From Verrucomicrobiota bacterium (GTDB lineage: Bacteria > Verrucomicrobiota > Verrucomicrobiia > Limisphaerales > JADJPG01): DNA of 64,000 bases. Below, one piece after another: positions 34,869 to 42,396 of the stretch. The stretch spans positions 1 to 64,000 of the forward strand of contig JADJPG010000013.1 in NCBI GenBank assembly GCA_016713365.1, written 5' to 3'. The notes under the pieces are model-generated. The model did no database searches. It was not told the origin of the DNA and saw only the letters and a program-made list of their open reading frames with translations. Numbering within the stretch: position 1 is the first letter of the stretch; each line of letters starts with the position of its first letter. Made by a program: the position numbers and the translations under genes.

Positions 34869-35630
34869 TCACTTCCATTGGCGGAGAAACTCCTTCAGCC
34901 CGTCGATGTACTCCTCGCGGCCATCTTCGATGGTGCTGACGTGGTCGCCCGCGATCTCCAGAAACATCTTCGGCCCAGTCGCCGCCTTGAAATTCTTCTC
35001 CGCATGATGGAACCCAATCAGATCATCAGCGCGACCGTGAGCCACCAGCACCGGCGCCTTGATCTGCGGCAGGCGATTGATCGTGTCGTAACGAATGCTG
35101 TGCAGCCGCCGCACCGGCAACCAACGGAAAAGTTCAGCGCCAATATCCGGAATGCTCGTGAACGTGCTCTGGAGAATCAGCGCGCCCACCGGCTCGCGCA
35201 CCGCCAGCTCGGACGCGATGCCGCCGCCCAGTGATTTACCGAGCACGACGATGTTCCCCGCCGCGAAGCCCTTCTCGCGAAGCCATCGCCACGCCGCCTG
35301 CGCATCGAGGTAAGTACCCGCTTCGTGAACCCGACCTTCACTGCGACCGTAGCCCCGGTAATCAAAGACGAAAACGTTCAGCCCCAGCTCCAGCCAGGCC
35401 TTCACCCAGTGCAGGCGATGCCCGATGTTGCCGGCGTTCCCGTGACAGAGCAGCAGGACCTGATGCGAGCGCGCGGCGTGCGTTTCCGCCGGGAAGAACC
35501 AACCGTGCAGCCGGAGTCCATCCGGCGTTTGCAACCAAACCTCCTCGACCGGTCGTCCCAACTCCTTCCCCGTCGCCACCAACTTGCGGTTGGGTTTGTA
35601 GATCTGTTTGTGCTCGAACCAGCGAATCAT
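34869..35630 (-). CDS. alpha/beta hydrolase
   Basis: A 253-residue hydrolase from the ATG at 35628-35630 (MIRWFEHKQIYKPNRKLVAT). Visible: PDGLRLHGWFFP, the oxyanion loop CHGNAGN, the nucleophile elbow GKSLGG (Ser), the acid loop VAHGRADDLIG and the catalytic His in GDHVS. It resembles the BEM46/YfhR branch of serine hydrolases. It is divergent from the small zinc-ribbon gene. The substrate is unknown. Confidence 0.92.
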   Translation of the reverse strand: MIRWFEHKQIYKPNRKLVATGKELGRPVEEVWLQTPDGLRLHGWFFPAETHAARSHQVLLLCHGNAGNIGHRLHWVKAWLELGLNVFVFDYRGYGRSEGRVHEAGTYLDAQAAWRWLREKGFAAGNIVVLGKSLGGGIASELAVREPVGALILQSTFTSIPDIGAELFRWLPVRRLHSIRYDTINRLPQIKAPVLVAHGRADDLIGFHHAEKNFKAATGPKMFLEIAGDHVSTIEDGREEYIDGLKEFLRQWK

Positions 35631-35706
35631 GTGACGACCGAACGCTGACAGGAAGACTCGCGGAAGGCGAGCTTGTCTGCGCAATGGACTTCGCTAAAAC
35701 GTTCGC

Positions 35707-35892
35707 ATGGCACCGGAAGAATCCTCCGCCCGCGATGCAGAAGCTACCAGCGAGTGTTCATTGAACAGCGAACAGTCAACCGGCGAATACTGGCGCTGGT
35801 GTCCACGCTGCGGTCATGAACTTCACAACGAGAAGTGCAAACTCCGCTGCCCGCGCTGCCACTACTTCATGAGCTGCTCGGACTTTGATTGA
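35707..35892 (+). CDS. small double zinc-ribbon protein
   Basis: A 61-residue protein. Residues 29-61 hold CPRCGHELHNEKCKLRCPRC (two CxxC pairs) then HYFMSCSDFD, fitting a zinc ribbon. The N-terminal 28 residues are acidic and disordered. Length and conserved cysteines make it a convincing gene. It is divergent from the hydrolase with 76 bases between. It may regulate or adapt a nucleic-acid or protein partner; not known. Confidence 0.72.
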   Translation: MAPEESSARDAEATSECSLNSEQSTGEYWRWCPRCGHELHNEKCKLRCPRCHYFMSCSDFD

Positions 35893-35929
35893 GGGAAACC
35901 CGACCCGGAGGAGCCGACGTGAGGAGGCA

Positions 35930-36012
35930 AAAATAGTGTCCGCCAAACACGCGAAAAAGCGCGGAACTCTTTAAGCTGAAAATTTCGCGCCCTTTGGCGT
36001 ATTTAGCGGGCA
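35930..36012. repeat. imperfect inverted repeat between convergent genes
   Basis: CCGCCAAACACGCGAAAAAG near 35940 and the region TTTCGCGCCCTTTGGCG near 35985 are imperfect reverse complements separated by an AT-rich stretch. It lies between the zinc-ribbon stop and the stop of the next gene and could act as a bidirectional terminator or be a repeat remnant. Confidence 0.35.
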
Positions 36013-36025
36013 AATCCTGTTGGCA

Positions 36026-36667
36026 TCACTGCGCCCGCGTCACCACCAAATCATCAAACTTCACCGGCGTTCCAGCGAACGGCTTGCCCCACACCGACGA
36101 CTTGCCCGCGGGCGACTCCATCGTCTCGGCGCGCTTGATCTGCCATTCCTTCGGCTCCGCGTCGCCGTGCTTCCACGCCTTGCCTTCGATCACGAACTCA
36201 CCGTCCTTCACCTTCCGACATTGGAGCCGCAGCATCGTCCACGAACCCGATTCCCAGTTGAACGGCGCGCTGGCGACGATTTCTTCGCCCTTGAGCAGCT
36301 CAATCAACTTCTTCGCCGGCGCCACTTCCAGCTTGTAGCCGCCCACGCCATTGAGCCCGACCGCGAACGTTGGCGAACGTCGGCCTTTGTTCGTGCTCTG
36401 CACGCGGGCTGACACCGCTAGACCGGAAGCCTCCGTCGGACCGAACAACACGCCGAACGTCTCCAGCGGCGCGCCGGGAAGTTCGAGGAACTTGTTCCCG
36501 GCCTCCTCCTTCACCGCGAACCCGCCGTCGAGCACCATCATGTCTTCCGGCACCTTCTCCAGCTCGGCCTTGTCGAAGCCATTCGTGTAAAGCACCTGCG
36601 CACTGGCTCCGCTGACCAACGCCAACGCCGCCATGACCGTCAGCATGGCGACCGAACGAAAAGTCAT
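36026..36667 (-). CDS. secreted LamG-like/DUF1080-like protein
   Basis: A 213-residue secreted protein from the ATG at 36665-36667 (MTFRSVAMLTVMAALALVSG); the frame upstream translates a 10-bp tandem repeat and is discarded. The mature part (VLYTNGFDKAELEKVPEDMM, FGVLFGPTEASGLAVSARVQ, SGSWTMLRLQCRKVKDGEF) is a beta sandwich similar to the LamG/DUF1080 fold seen in glycan-related proteins of this phylum. No catalytic residues are evident. Confidence 0.7.
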   Translation of the reverse strand: MTFRSVAMLTVMAALALVSGASAQVLYTNGFDKAELEKVPEDMMVLDGGFAVKEEAGNKFLELPGAPLETFGVLFGPTEASGLAVSARVQSTNKGRRSPTFAVGLNGVGGYKLEVAPAKKLIELLKGEEIVASAPFNWESGSWTMLRLQCRKVKDGEFVIEGKAWKHGDAEPKEWQIKRAETMESPAGKSSVWGKPFAGTPVKFDDLVVTRAQ

Positions 36668-36675
36668 CCGATTGA

Positions 36676-36705
36676 ATCCGTGTTTATCCGTGTTCATCTG
36701 TGGTT
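36676..36705. repeat. three tandem 10-bp units
   Basis: Units ATCCGTGTTT, ATCCGTGTTC and ATCTGTGGTT are adjacent, just upstream of the secreted gene and overlapping the end of the permease pseudogene. Similar short tandem units recur between genes of many bacteria. Confidence 0.6.
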
Positions 36706-37345
36706 ACTCGTTTCTCAAAGCCTTCAACAACTCGCCGCGCAACGCCAGCCGCGTCGCCACCCACGTCCACAACAGCCCGCTCACAAACACACCCGCAAGA
36801 GTCGCAATGAGCGCGACGAAATGATTCTCCGCGCCCGGTGCGAGCAACGCCGGCAACACCGCCGCCACCGCCGCCGTGATGCCCACCGCAAGACCAAGGG
36901 CCAGCAATCCGCCGTGCTCGCTCAGCACCAGCCATTGCAGCGAGCGCCGCCGGAACCCGACCGCTTGCAGCAAGCCCAGCTCGCTGCGCCGCTCCAAAAC
37001 ATTCCGCAACACCACCACGCCCAAGCCCGCGCTGCCGAGCAGCAAGCCCAGTCCGCCCAGAATCTGGAACGTGTTCAGATATGTGTTCTGCACTGCATTA
37101 AACGCTTCGAGCCGCTGCGTCGTAGGGGTGAGCTCAAGGCCTACGTCCTGCAACGCGCGCGACATCGCCGCCGAAGTCTTCTCCAACCGGTTCGTCTCCG
37201 CGCCGGTGTTCGACGGCACGTCGATGAGGAACATTCGATGCCCGGCCTCGCCCGGAAACCGCTTCACGAACTCCGCTTCGTCGATGAGTAGATTGCCCTG
37301 CAGGATGGAATTCGCGACGCCCGCCACGAGCCGGACCTTGAACAT
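36704..37345 (-). CDS. permease pseudogene fragment: C-terminal FtsX part
   Basis: A 213-residue open frame of the broken permease: MFKVRLVAGVANSILQGNLL, FLIDVPSNTGAETNRLEKTS, TYLNTFQILGGLGLLLGSAG and the final membrane segments VGITAAVAAVLPALLAPG and LAGVFVSGLLWTWVATRLA. In-frame coding continues upstream to about 37480 (DAASIQWALGKKLGDTIEF) before running into the break after NPWELLP. Confidence 0.75.
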   Translation of the reverse strand: MFKVRLVAGVANSILQGNLLIDEAEFVKRFPGEAGHRMFLIDVPSNTGAETNRLEKTSAAMSRALQDVGLELTPTTQRLEAFNAVQNTYLNTFQILGGLGLLLGSAGLGVVVLRNVLERRSELGLLQAVGFRRRSLQWLVLSEHGGLLALGLAVGITAAVAAVLPALLAPGAENHFVALIATLAGVFVSGLLWTWVATRLALRGELLKALRNE

Positions 37346-37496
37346 CTGCCCACGCTCATCGGTGAACTCAATCGTGTCGCCCAGCTTCTTCCCGAGCGCC
37401 CATTGGATCGAAGCTGCGTCACCGATGGCAGGGATGCGTCCATCGAGGCCGGTCCGACGGCGACGTGATCGTGTCGCCGGGCCGGAGGCCGGCAGC

Positions 37497-38774
37497 TCAC
37501 GGCAACAGTTCCCACGGATTCGCCGTCGGCAAACCTTTCAACACCTTCGCAAAAGTGAACGCCTTGCGCTGCGCCAGCAGCTCCGGCTTCACGCCCAGCA
37601 ACCGCGGCGTCTGCGCGCGGTTCAAGTTCAGGCAGCTCGCGTCATCGCCATCGCGCACGCGGAACGGCACCACGCTCACGCCCTGCATCGCCTTCTCGTC
37701 GAGACCGTAAAACTCCCGGCCCGCCGTCGAATTCAAATCGCGCACCACCGGCAGCGTCGCTTCGCCGAACAACGCGAACCCGCCCGTGCCCGACGAACGC
37801 TTCGTCGCATCGCGACCGGCATCGAGCCGGTTCGCGCCAATCGCTGCCACGAGAAAGCTCCCGCACGCCAGCAACGCCACGCTTGCGAGACTCCGACTCC
37901 GCCGACGTGTCCCGTTGCGCAGGCCCATCGCCGCCAGCGTCGGCTGACGACTCGCCTCCGAACGCTCCAACGCCGACAACAGCACCGCGACGCCCGCGAG
38001 CAACGCGATGAGCAACAACCCGCCCGCGCCGAAGAACAATCCCGCCGACGCACCGTCACCGCCGAACATCGCCCAGCCGATCATTCCGAGCGCCGCAACT
38101 CCGGAGCCGAGGGCGACCCGGCGAGCCCGCCTTCCTTGGGCATTGGGCATTGCGCATTGGACATTCTCGCCGGCCCCTTCGGCGAGAAGCTCCCTCGCCG
38201 GTCGCCGCGCCTGTTTGCGCAGCACGATCCAAATCGTCACCGCGCTCACCACCACGCTGGCGAACAATCCGATCACCAGCGTCGTGGGCGTCGCGTGAAA
38301 GCGCAGCGCGGACGTGCCGACCGCATCGCGCCAGAGCGTCGCCAAGCCGTAGAGCATCGCCTGCGCGTAGCCGATCCCGCCCGCCATGCCGATCAGTCCG
38401 CCGAGGAACGCAATCGCCACGCCCTCGCCCAGCAACAGATTGCGCACGCGCGCCGGCGTGAACCCGAGCGCCAGCAGCACACCGACTTCATTCGTCCGCT
38501 GCTCAATGCCGAATTGGAACAGCAGCGCCATGAGAATCAGCGCCGCGAGAATGAGGAAGAAACTGAACCCGATGAACAGCCCGCCAAAGTCCTGCGACTG
38601 GCTGGCCCCAGCGAGCGCTTGCGCCCGGACATCGACGAAACGAAATCCAATCGACGCGCGATCGAACGTGCCGGCGACAGCATTCGTTGCGTCGTCAGTT
38701 TGAATCGTTTCGAACGAGCGCGGCACAAAACCCGCTTCAACGCACTTTCGACCTCCGTCTGATGCAAATACCAA
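37497..38774 (-). CDS. permease pseudogene fragment: central membrane/FtsX part
   Basis: A 425-residue frame that is the best preserved piece: LFIGFSFFLILAALILMALL, RTNEVGVLLALGFTPARVRN, LGGLIGMAGGIGYAQAML, TLVIGLFASVVVSAVTIWIV and a second set of membrane segments. It ends at NPWELLP where the frame breaks. The first 35 residues (MVFASDGGRKCVEAG...) are out-of-frame and not genuine. Confidence 0.78.
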   Translation of the reverse strand: MVFASDGGRKCVEAGFVPRSFETIQTDDATNAVAGTFDRASIGFRFVDVRAQALAGASQSQDFGGLFIGFSFFLILAALILMALLFQFGIEQRTNEVGVLLALGFTPARVRNLLLGEGVAIAFLGGLIGMAGGIGYAQAMLYGLATLWRDAVGTSALRFHATPTTLVIGLFASVVVSAVTIWIVLRKQARRPARELLAEGAGENVQCAMPNAQGRRARRVALGSGVAALGMIGWAMFGGDGASAGLFFGAGGLLLIALLAGVAVLLSALERSEASRQPTLAAMGLRNGTRRRSRSLASVALLACGSFLVAAIGANRLDAGRDATKRSSGTGGFALFGEATLPVVRDLNSTAGREFYGLDEKAMQGVSVVPFRVRDGDDASCLNLNRAQTPRLLGVKPELLAQRKAFTFAKVLKGLPTANPWELLP

Positions 38775-38817
38775 GACTGCTCGTTGTAGCCAGCCGGAGC
38801 GGGAAAACGAATCGCCG

Positions 38818-39423
38818 TCAGACTGCCGAGATGCTTCCCCACATGCGCTGGCCCGACTTCAAGTTGACGAAGGCCTTCGGCGTGCCGCGGTAGTCGCTCC
38901 AGTATTTGTCATCCTTCGGGCGAATCTCGTGCACCAGCGGGAAGCCCGTCTCCCAATCGCCCGCCTTCTCGGCACCAGCGACACCCGGAAAGTCCGGCAT
39001 CAGCGTCCGGTCCAGCGCCGGGTGGTTCATGGGCAGAATCTCGCGCACGCGAAAGCGATTGGTGGATTCCATGAGTTGCGCCGCCTGGTCGGGAACAAAC
39101 CATGTCAGCGAGATCTCGAGCCCAACCTTGCGCCGATGATCTTCCGCCAACCACTGATTAACGAGAATCTCGTCGTCCGCCAAGTCCGCGGGCATCCATG
39201 GCGCGCCGGCGGCAGTCACCATCGAGTAGGGCGTCGAACGTTCGCCGTGCCGGATGAGGTTGACCAGATAGGTGAGCAAAACCGGTATGGCGTTGGTAGA
39301 AAGGTCGCGGGACTGAGCGTGGTCGCATCGTTGAAGCCGCATAACCACCTGCTGACAGATCAGGCGCGCGAATGCGCAGCTCGATCTGATTGCGGGCGTT
39401 TGCACCGAGGTTCGACACTGCAC
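38818..39423 (-). CDS. permease pseudogene fragment: periplasmic part
   Basis: A 201-residue frame whose last 150 residues fit the periplasmic domain of the permease: TYLVNLIRHGERSTPYSMVT, ADDEILVNQWLAEDHRRKVG, ISLTWFVPDQAAQLMESTNR, NHPALDRTLMPDFPGVAGAE. The first 45 residues are degenerate. The following piece (LGSLTAIRFPAPAGYNEQSW) lies in another frame at 38842-38740. Confidence 0.65.
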   Translation of the reverse strand: MQCRTSVQTPAIRSSCAFARLICQQVVMRLQRCDHAQSRDLSTNAIPVLLTYLVNLIRHGERSTPYSMVTAAGAPWMPADLADDEILVNQWLAEDHRRKVGLEISLTWFVPDQAAQLMESTNRFRVREILPMNHPALDRTLMPDFPGVAGAEKAGDWETGFPLVHEIRPKDDKYWSDYRGTPKAFVNLKSGQRMWGSISAV

Positions 39424-40531
39424 TCCGAAAGAGACAGGACGCGATCCAAAGCCCGATGCAGCGTATGGAGCGCATTGCTCGGAGCGAGGGAGTTGGTTAC
39501 GCCCAGTGATGGCGGAGGAATGAGGTTCAAACCAACGCGACGAAGGCGGTCACCCACCCATTGCCCCCACGAGAACTCCGGTTTCCGCCAAATGTCTCCC
39601 CCGGCGAGAAATATCGGCCACGCCCTAATTCGACGGTGCGGAAGGCCCGTCTTTCCACTGCAGACACCGAGCCGCTTTTCCAAAAGTCAAACGCGTTATA
39701 GCGATCGGGATCTGGCTGGCGCTGAGATTGAAGTTTCCGCCCGCAGCGCCGCTCAAGATGCCGTGAACTCTCAATCTCAACACCACGGCCGTTTCGTCCT
39801 GCGGTGCGAGCGGTGAATCTCCGCCCAACGCGTCGGCTTGCGCGTGCGGAGTCCTGATTCGCCTGCAGACTGAAGTTGCCCATCAGCTCGGATTTAGCAA
39901 TCGAGTGAACTTTCAGCCGCAAGGCGATGCTGGCATCGTTCTGAGGCGTAATGCGGACTTCGACGCGAACAACGAACTCGGCTTGTGAGATCCGCCACCC
40001 TGAGCATCGCCAGTTTGCGCACGCAGCCGCATGGCAAGAGTCTCATTCAAAGCCACGAATCCCTTTGGAATCACGTCACCCCGAGACTGATTGGTTCCTG
40101 AAGCTGAATTCCGAGGGTCGCCAGGGTGCCAAAAGGCGGGAGTAGCGCCAATGACGTTAACCAAGTTGGCACGGGCACCGCCGTCTTGCCGTGCTGCAGT
40201 TCCCGGAAGTCGTAGCAAAGAAGCCGCATGTGCGTGCGCTTGTTCTCCTGTTTCCCGCGGGTAACGGATTACTGTTCTGGAGCAGAACTCATCAATCCCA
40301 CCGGAAAATCCTGTCATGCGGTGTCATAGCCGCGTCCACCCAACCCAGCCGCTGCAACGCCAGTTCGCGCAGGCTGAGCCGCACCGAATCACCGACGACG
40401 AGCGCGCCGATGAGCGCCGCGCTGCCGACCGCCGCGCCGAGCAGCACGCCCAGATGCCCGCGCCAGTGAAAGCGCAGGCTGCGCGTGATGAGCGTTCGCA
40501 GAGTCATCGCCAGACGAGGAAGACCGCAGGT

Positions 40532-40873
40532 TTACTTCCCGATCTCTTTGATCTTCTCTCCGACCTTCTCGAAGGCCTCGCCTGTCTTCTCGGCTCCCGT
40601 CTTCACAGCATCCTTCGTCTTGTCGACGGCAGTGCCGACACCATCGCCGACCTTCTCGGCAGTGTTTTTCACGGCGTCCTTCGTCTTGTCGTAAGCCTTT
40701 TCCGCCGTGTCGCCAATTTTCTTCGCTCCGTCCTTCACGGAGTCCGTCGCGGACTTTGCCGTGTCCTTCGTCGTCTCCGTCAACTTTTCAGCAGTCGTCT
40801 TCTCCTTGCAGCCCGGAGTGAGGGCGAGAGCGACCACGGCAAACAAACCGACCAACAAGCATTTGATGTTCAT
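40532..40873 (-). CDS. lipoprotein with 11-residue amphipathic repeats (LEA/apolipoprotein-like)
   Basis: A 113-residue lipoprotein with a signal and lipobox (ALTPGC, Cys-22). The mature part repeats units close to KTKDAVKNTAE, KVGDGVGTAVD, KTKDAVKTGAE, KTGEAFEKVGE, an 11-residue period that makes one long amphipathic helix, as in LEA-type or apolipoprotein-like stress proteins. It may coat the inner face of the outer membrane. It precedes the permease pseudogene by 24 bases on the same strand. Confidence 0.85.
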   Translation of the reverse strand: MNIKCLLVGLFAVVALALTPGCKEKTTAEKLTETTKDTAKSATDSVKDGAKKIGDTAEKAYDKTKDAVKNTAEKVGDGVGTAVDKTKDAVKTGAEKTGEAFEKVGEKIKEIGK

Positions 40874-40957
40874 AATGAGCTTTTCGTTTCCCTTGAGTTA
40901 AGCGGACAGCCGCCAGATCGCAAACACGGATTCAGCGCGAAACGTCAGGACCCCGAC

Positions 40958-42160
40958 TCAAACCAGCCCCAGTTCTTCGTAGATGGCGGAGTTGATCTCC
41001 CGCGCGCGCTTCTGGTGACGCGGCTCGCCAGGTTGACCATTGCAATGCCACGCCACGACCAACTCCTGCTCCGGATCAGCGAAGGCGCACGAACTCTGCG
41101 AACCACTGTGACCAAACGTCTCTTCAGAAGCATGGCGTCCATAGCCGTAAGGCACCGTCTCCGCGCCGTAACGATTCGAGTTCACGATGAACCCCAGCCC
41201 GATATCCAGCGTGTGCTGGAAGGTGTGATCGAACAGCCCTTCGCGATGTCGCCGCGTCAGTTCGCGCAACATCGCCGTCGAAATCACGCCGACCGGAGCG
41301 CCGAACTCCGATTCGGCGCGTTCACCCGTCGACGTCGGATCACCCTCGCGCCGATTCGGAGATCGGCGCTCCAACAGCACGTTAAGTAACGCTTCGTAGA
41401 ATCTCCCCAGTTCCCGAATCGGCCCGCGCACGCCGCTTCCCGGACGACACGCCGCGAAATCCTCTGCCCCATTCCAAAACGGATGCACACGAAACTCGGT
41501 GCGGCCCGAGTAATACATCATCGCCATCCGTTCTCCGTAAGCAGCGATTCGGTCCGCAGGAACGCCCATCCACGAATCGCGCATGCCAAGCGGTTCGAAA
41601 ATCTCCTCGCGCACGTATCGTCCCGGCTCCCGGCCATCGACGCGCCGAATCAGTTCCCCGAGGATGAACCAGCTCGACATGATCTGGTAACCCGCCTTCG
41701 CGCCGGGAAACCAATCCGACGCCAGTGGCGTGGCACAGATTCGGGCGATCATTTCGTCCCACGGCAAATTCTCCGCCAGCTTGTCCGCGTCACGAAAGCC
41801 CGCCGTGTGCGTGAGTAGATGACGAAGAGTGACGGTCTCCTTGCCGCCCTGCGCAAACTCCGGCAGATGCTTGGCGACGGAATCGTCGAAGCTCAAACGC
41901 CCGCGCTCGACCAACCGGGCGATCGCTACCGCCGTGACCGGTTTCCCCGCCGAGAGCCAGAGCGTCAACGTTTCCGGCCGCATCGCCACGCCGGGCCGCG
42001 CCTCGCCCAGCGCCACATCGGCAATCACCTCGCCTCGCAGCGAGACATACAGCTGTGCGCCCGGATGCAGAATGGAATGTCGTCCCTGCTCCAGCAGGGC
42101 GAGCGTCCGGGGCAAGATTGTCGAGACATCGCGCATCCGGCGTGACGTTAAGGCAGTCAC
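40958..42160 (-). CDS. class C beta-lactamase-like serine hydrolase carrying a palindromic repeat insert
   Basis: A 400-residue protein (an ATG at 42134-42136 may be used). The active-site SxxK is S70-A-G-K73 (LTLWLSAGKPVTA); TLRHLLTHTAGFRDADKL and KAGYQIMSSWFILGEL follow, then HSGSQSSCAFADPEQE near the C-terminus as the usual HTG-like block. It resembles esterase/penicillin-binding EstB-type enzymes. About residues 264-288 (ERRSPNRREGDP...GERAESEFGAPVG) are coded by two inverted copies of a palindromic repeat, apparently an in-frame insertion. Enzymatic function is likely but the substrate is unknown. Confidence 0.86.
   Translation of the reverse strand: MTALTSRRMRDVSTILPRTLALLEQGRHSILHPGAQLYVSLRGEVIADVALGEARPGVAMRPETLTLWLSAGKPVTAVAIARLVERGRLSFDDSVAKHLPEFAQGGKETVTLRHLLTHTAGFRDADKLAENLPWDEMIARICATPLASDWFPGAKAGYQIMSSWFILGELIRRVDGREPGRYVREEIFEPLGMRDSWMGVPADRIAAYGERMAMMYYSGRTEFRVHPFWNGAEDFAACRPGSGVRGPIRELGRFYEALLNVLLERRSPNRREGDPTSTGERAESEFGAPVGVISTAMLRELTRRHREGLFDHTFQHTLDIGLGFIVNSNRYGAETVPYGYGRHASEETFGHSGSQSSCAFADPEQELVVAWHCNGQPGEPRHQKRAREINSAIYEELGLV
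41295..41372. repeat. inverted pair of palindromic repeats inside a coding sequence
   Basis: Copy 1 (41298-41319): stem GCGCCGAA with TTCGGCGC around loop CTCCGA. Copy 2 (41348-41369): stem GCGCCGAT with ATCGGCGC around loop TCGGAG, so it is inverted relative to copy 1 and has a compensating A-T to T-A change in the stem. They are separated by 28 bases and lie in frame in the beta-lactamase-like gene. Confidence 0.85.
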
Positions 42161-42197
42161 TCGCCGACTCCAAGCGAAGCCTGCGAGCCACGCGATT

Positions 42198-42350
42198 GGA
42201 GCGCCGAACTCCGATTCGGCGCGTTACGGAGAATTCACAGAAGGTAACGAAGGAAACAAAGGTGGAAGTGTGCGCTGCTTCCTTCGTTGTCTTTGTTGCC
42301 TTCTGTTCTTTCGTCTTCGGGAGTCGCGCCGAATCGGAGTTCGGAGTTGC
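42198..42350. repeat. second inverted pair of palindromic repeats (intergenic)
   Basis: Copy 3 (42201-42222) is identical to copy 1 over its whole length, and the match continues outside it (28 bases in all, starting GGAGCGCC). Copy 4 (42326-42347) is the same palindrome inverted, with two mismatches. The segment between them contains ACAGAAGGTAACGAAGG and its partial inverse CCTTCGTTGTCTTTGTTGCC, a nested hairpin. The pair fills the gap between the hydrolase and the radical SAM gene. Confidence 0.82.
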
Positions 42351-42396
42351 ACCCTCGCGTTGACGCTCCCCTCCAGACTCCGCAAGCTTCGCGCGC

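Larger units (their letters stand above)
36704..40507 (-). pseudogene. FtsX/MacB-type ABC permease, multiply frameshifted
   Basis: A 3.8-kb stretch holds in order the pieces of one large permease (about 1,270 residues): N-terminus MTLRTLITRSLRFHWRGHLG (40507-40292), a periplasmic part in several frames (LLRLPGTAARQDGG, GFVALNETLAMRL, then TYLVNLIRHGERST), TM and FtsX domains (FGLFIGFSFFLILAALILM and similar, frame 38774-37497), and the C-terminal FtsX part (36704-37345). At least six frame changes occur, most between 38.8 and 40.3 kb. The cognate ATPase gene is not adjacent. Decay is more likely than one or two indels. Confidence 0.82.

Noticed and set aside
33027..35234. 735-residue plus-strand open frame
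   Set aside because: Opposes the cytochrome, the hypothetical and the hydrolase genes, all with better support; sequence is Arg/His-rich without domain signs.
41295..42350. CRISPR array
   Set aside because: Copies are inverted hairpins at irregular distances, some in coding frame, with no spacers of constant length and no cas genes.
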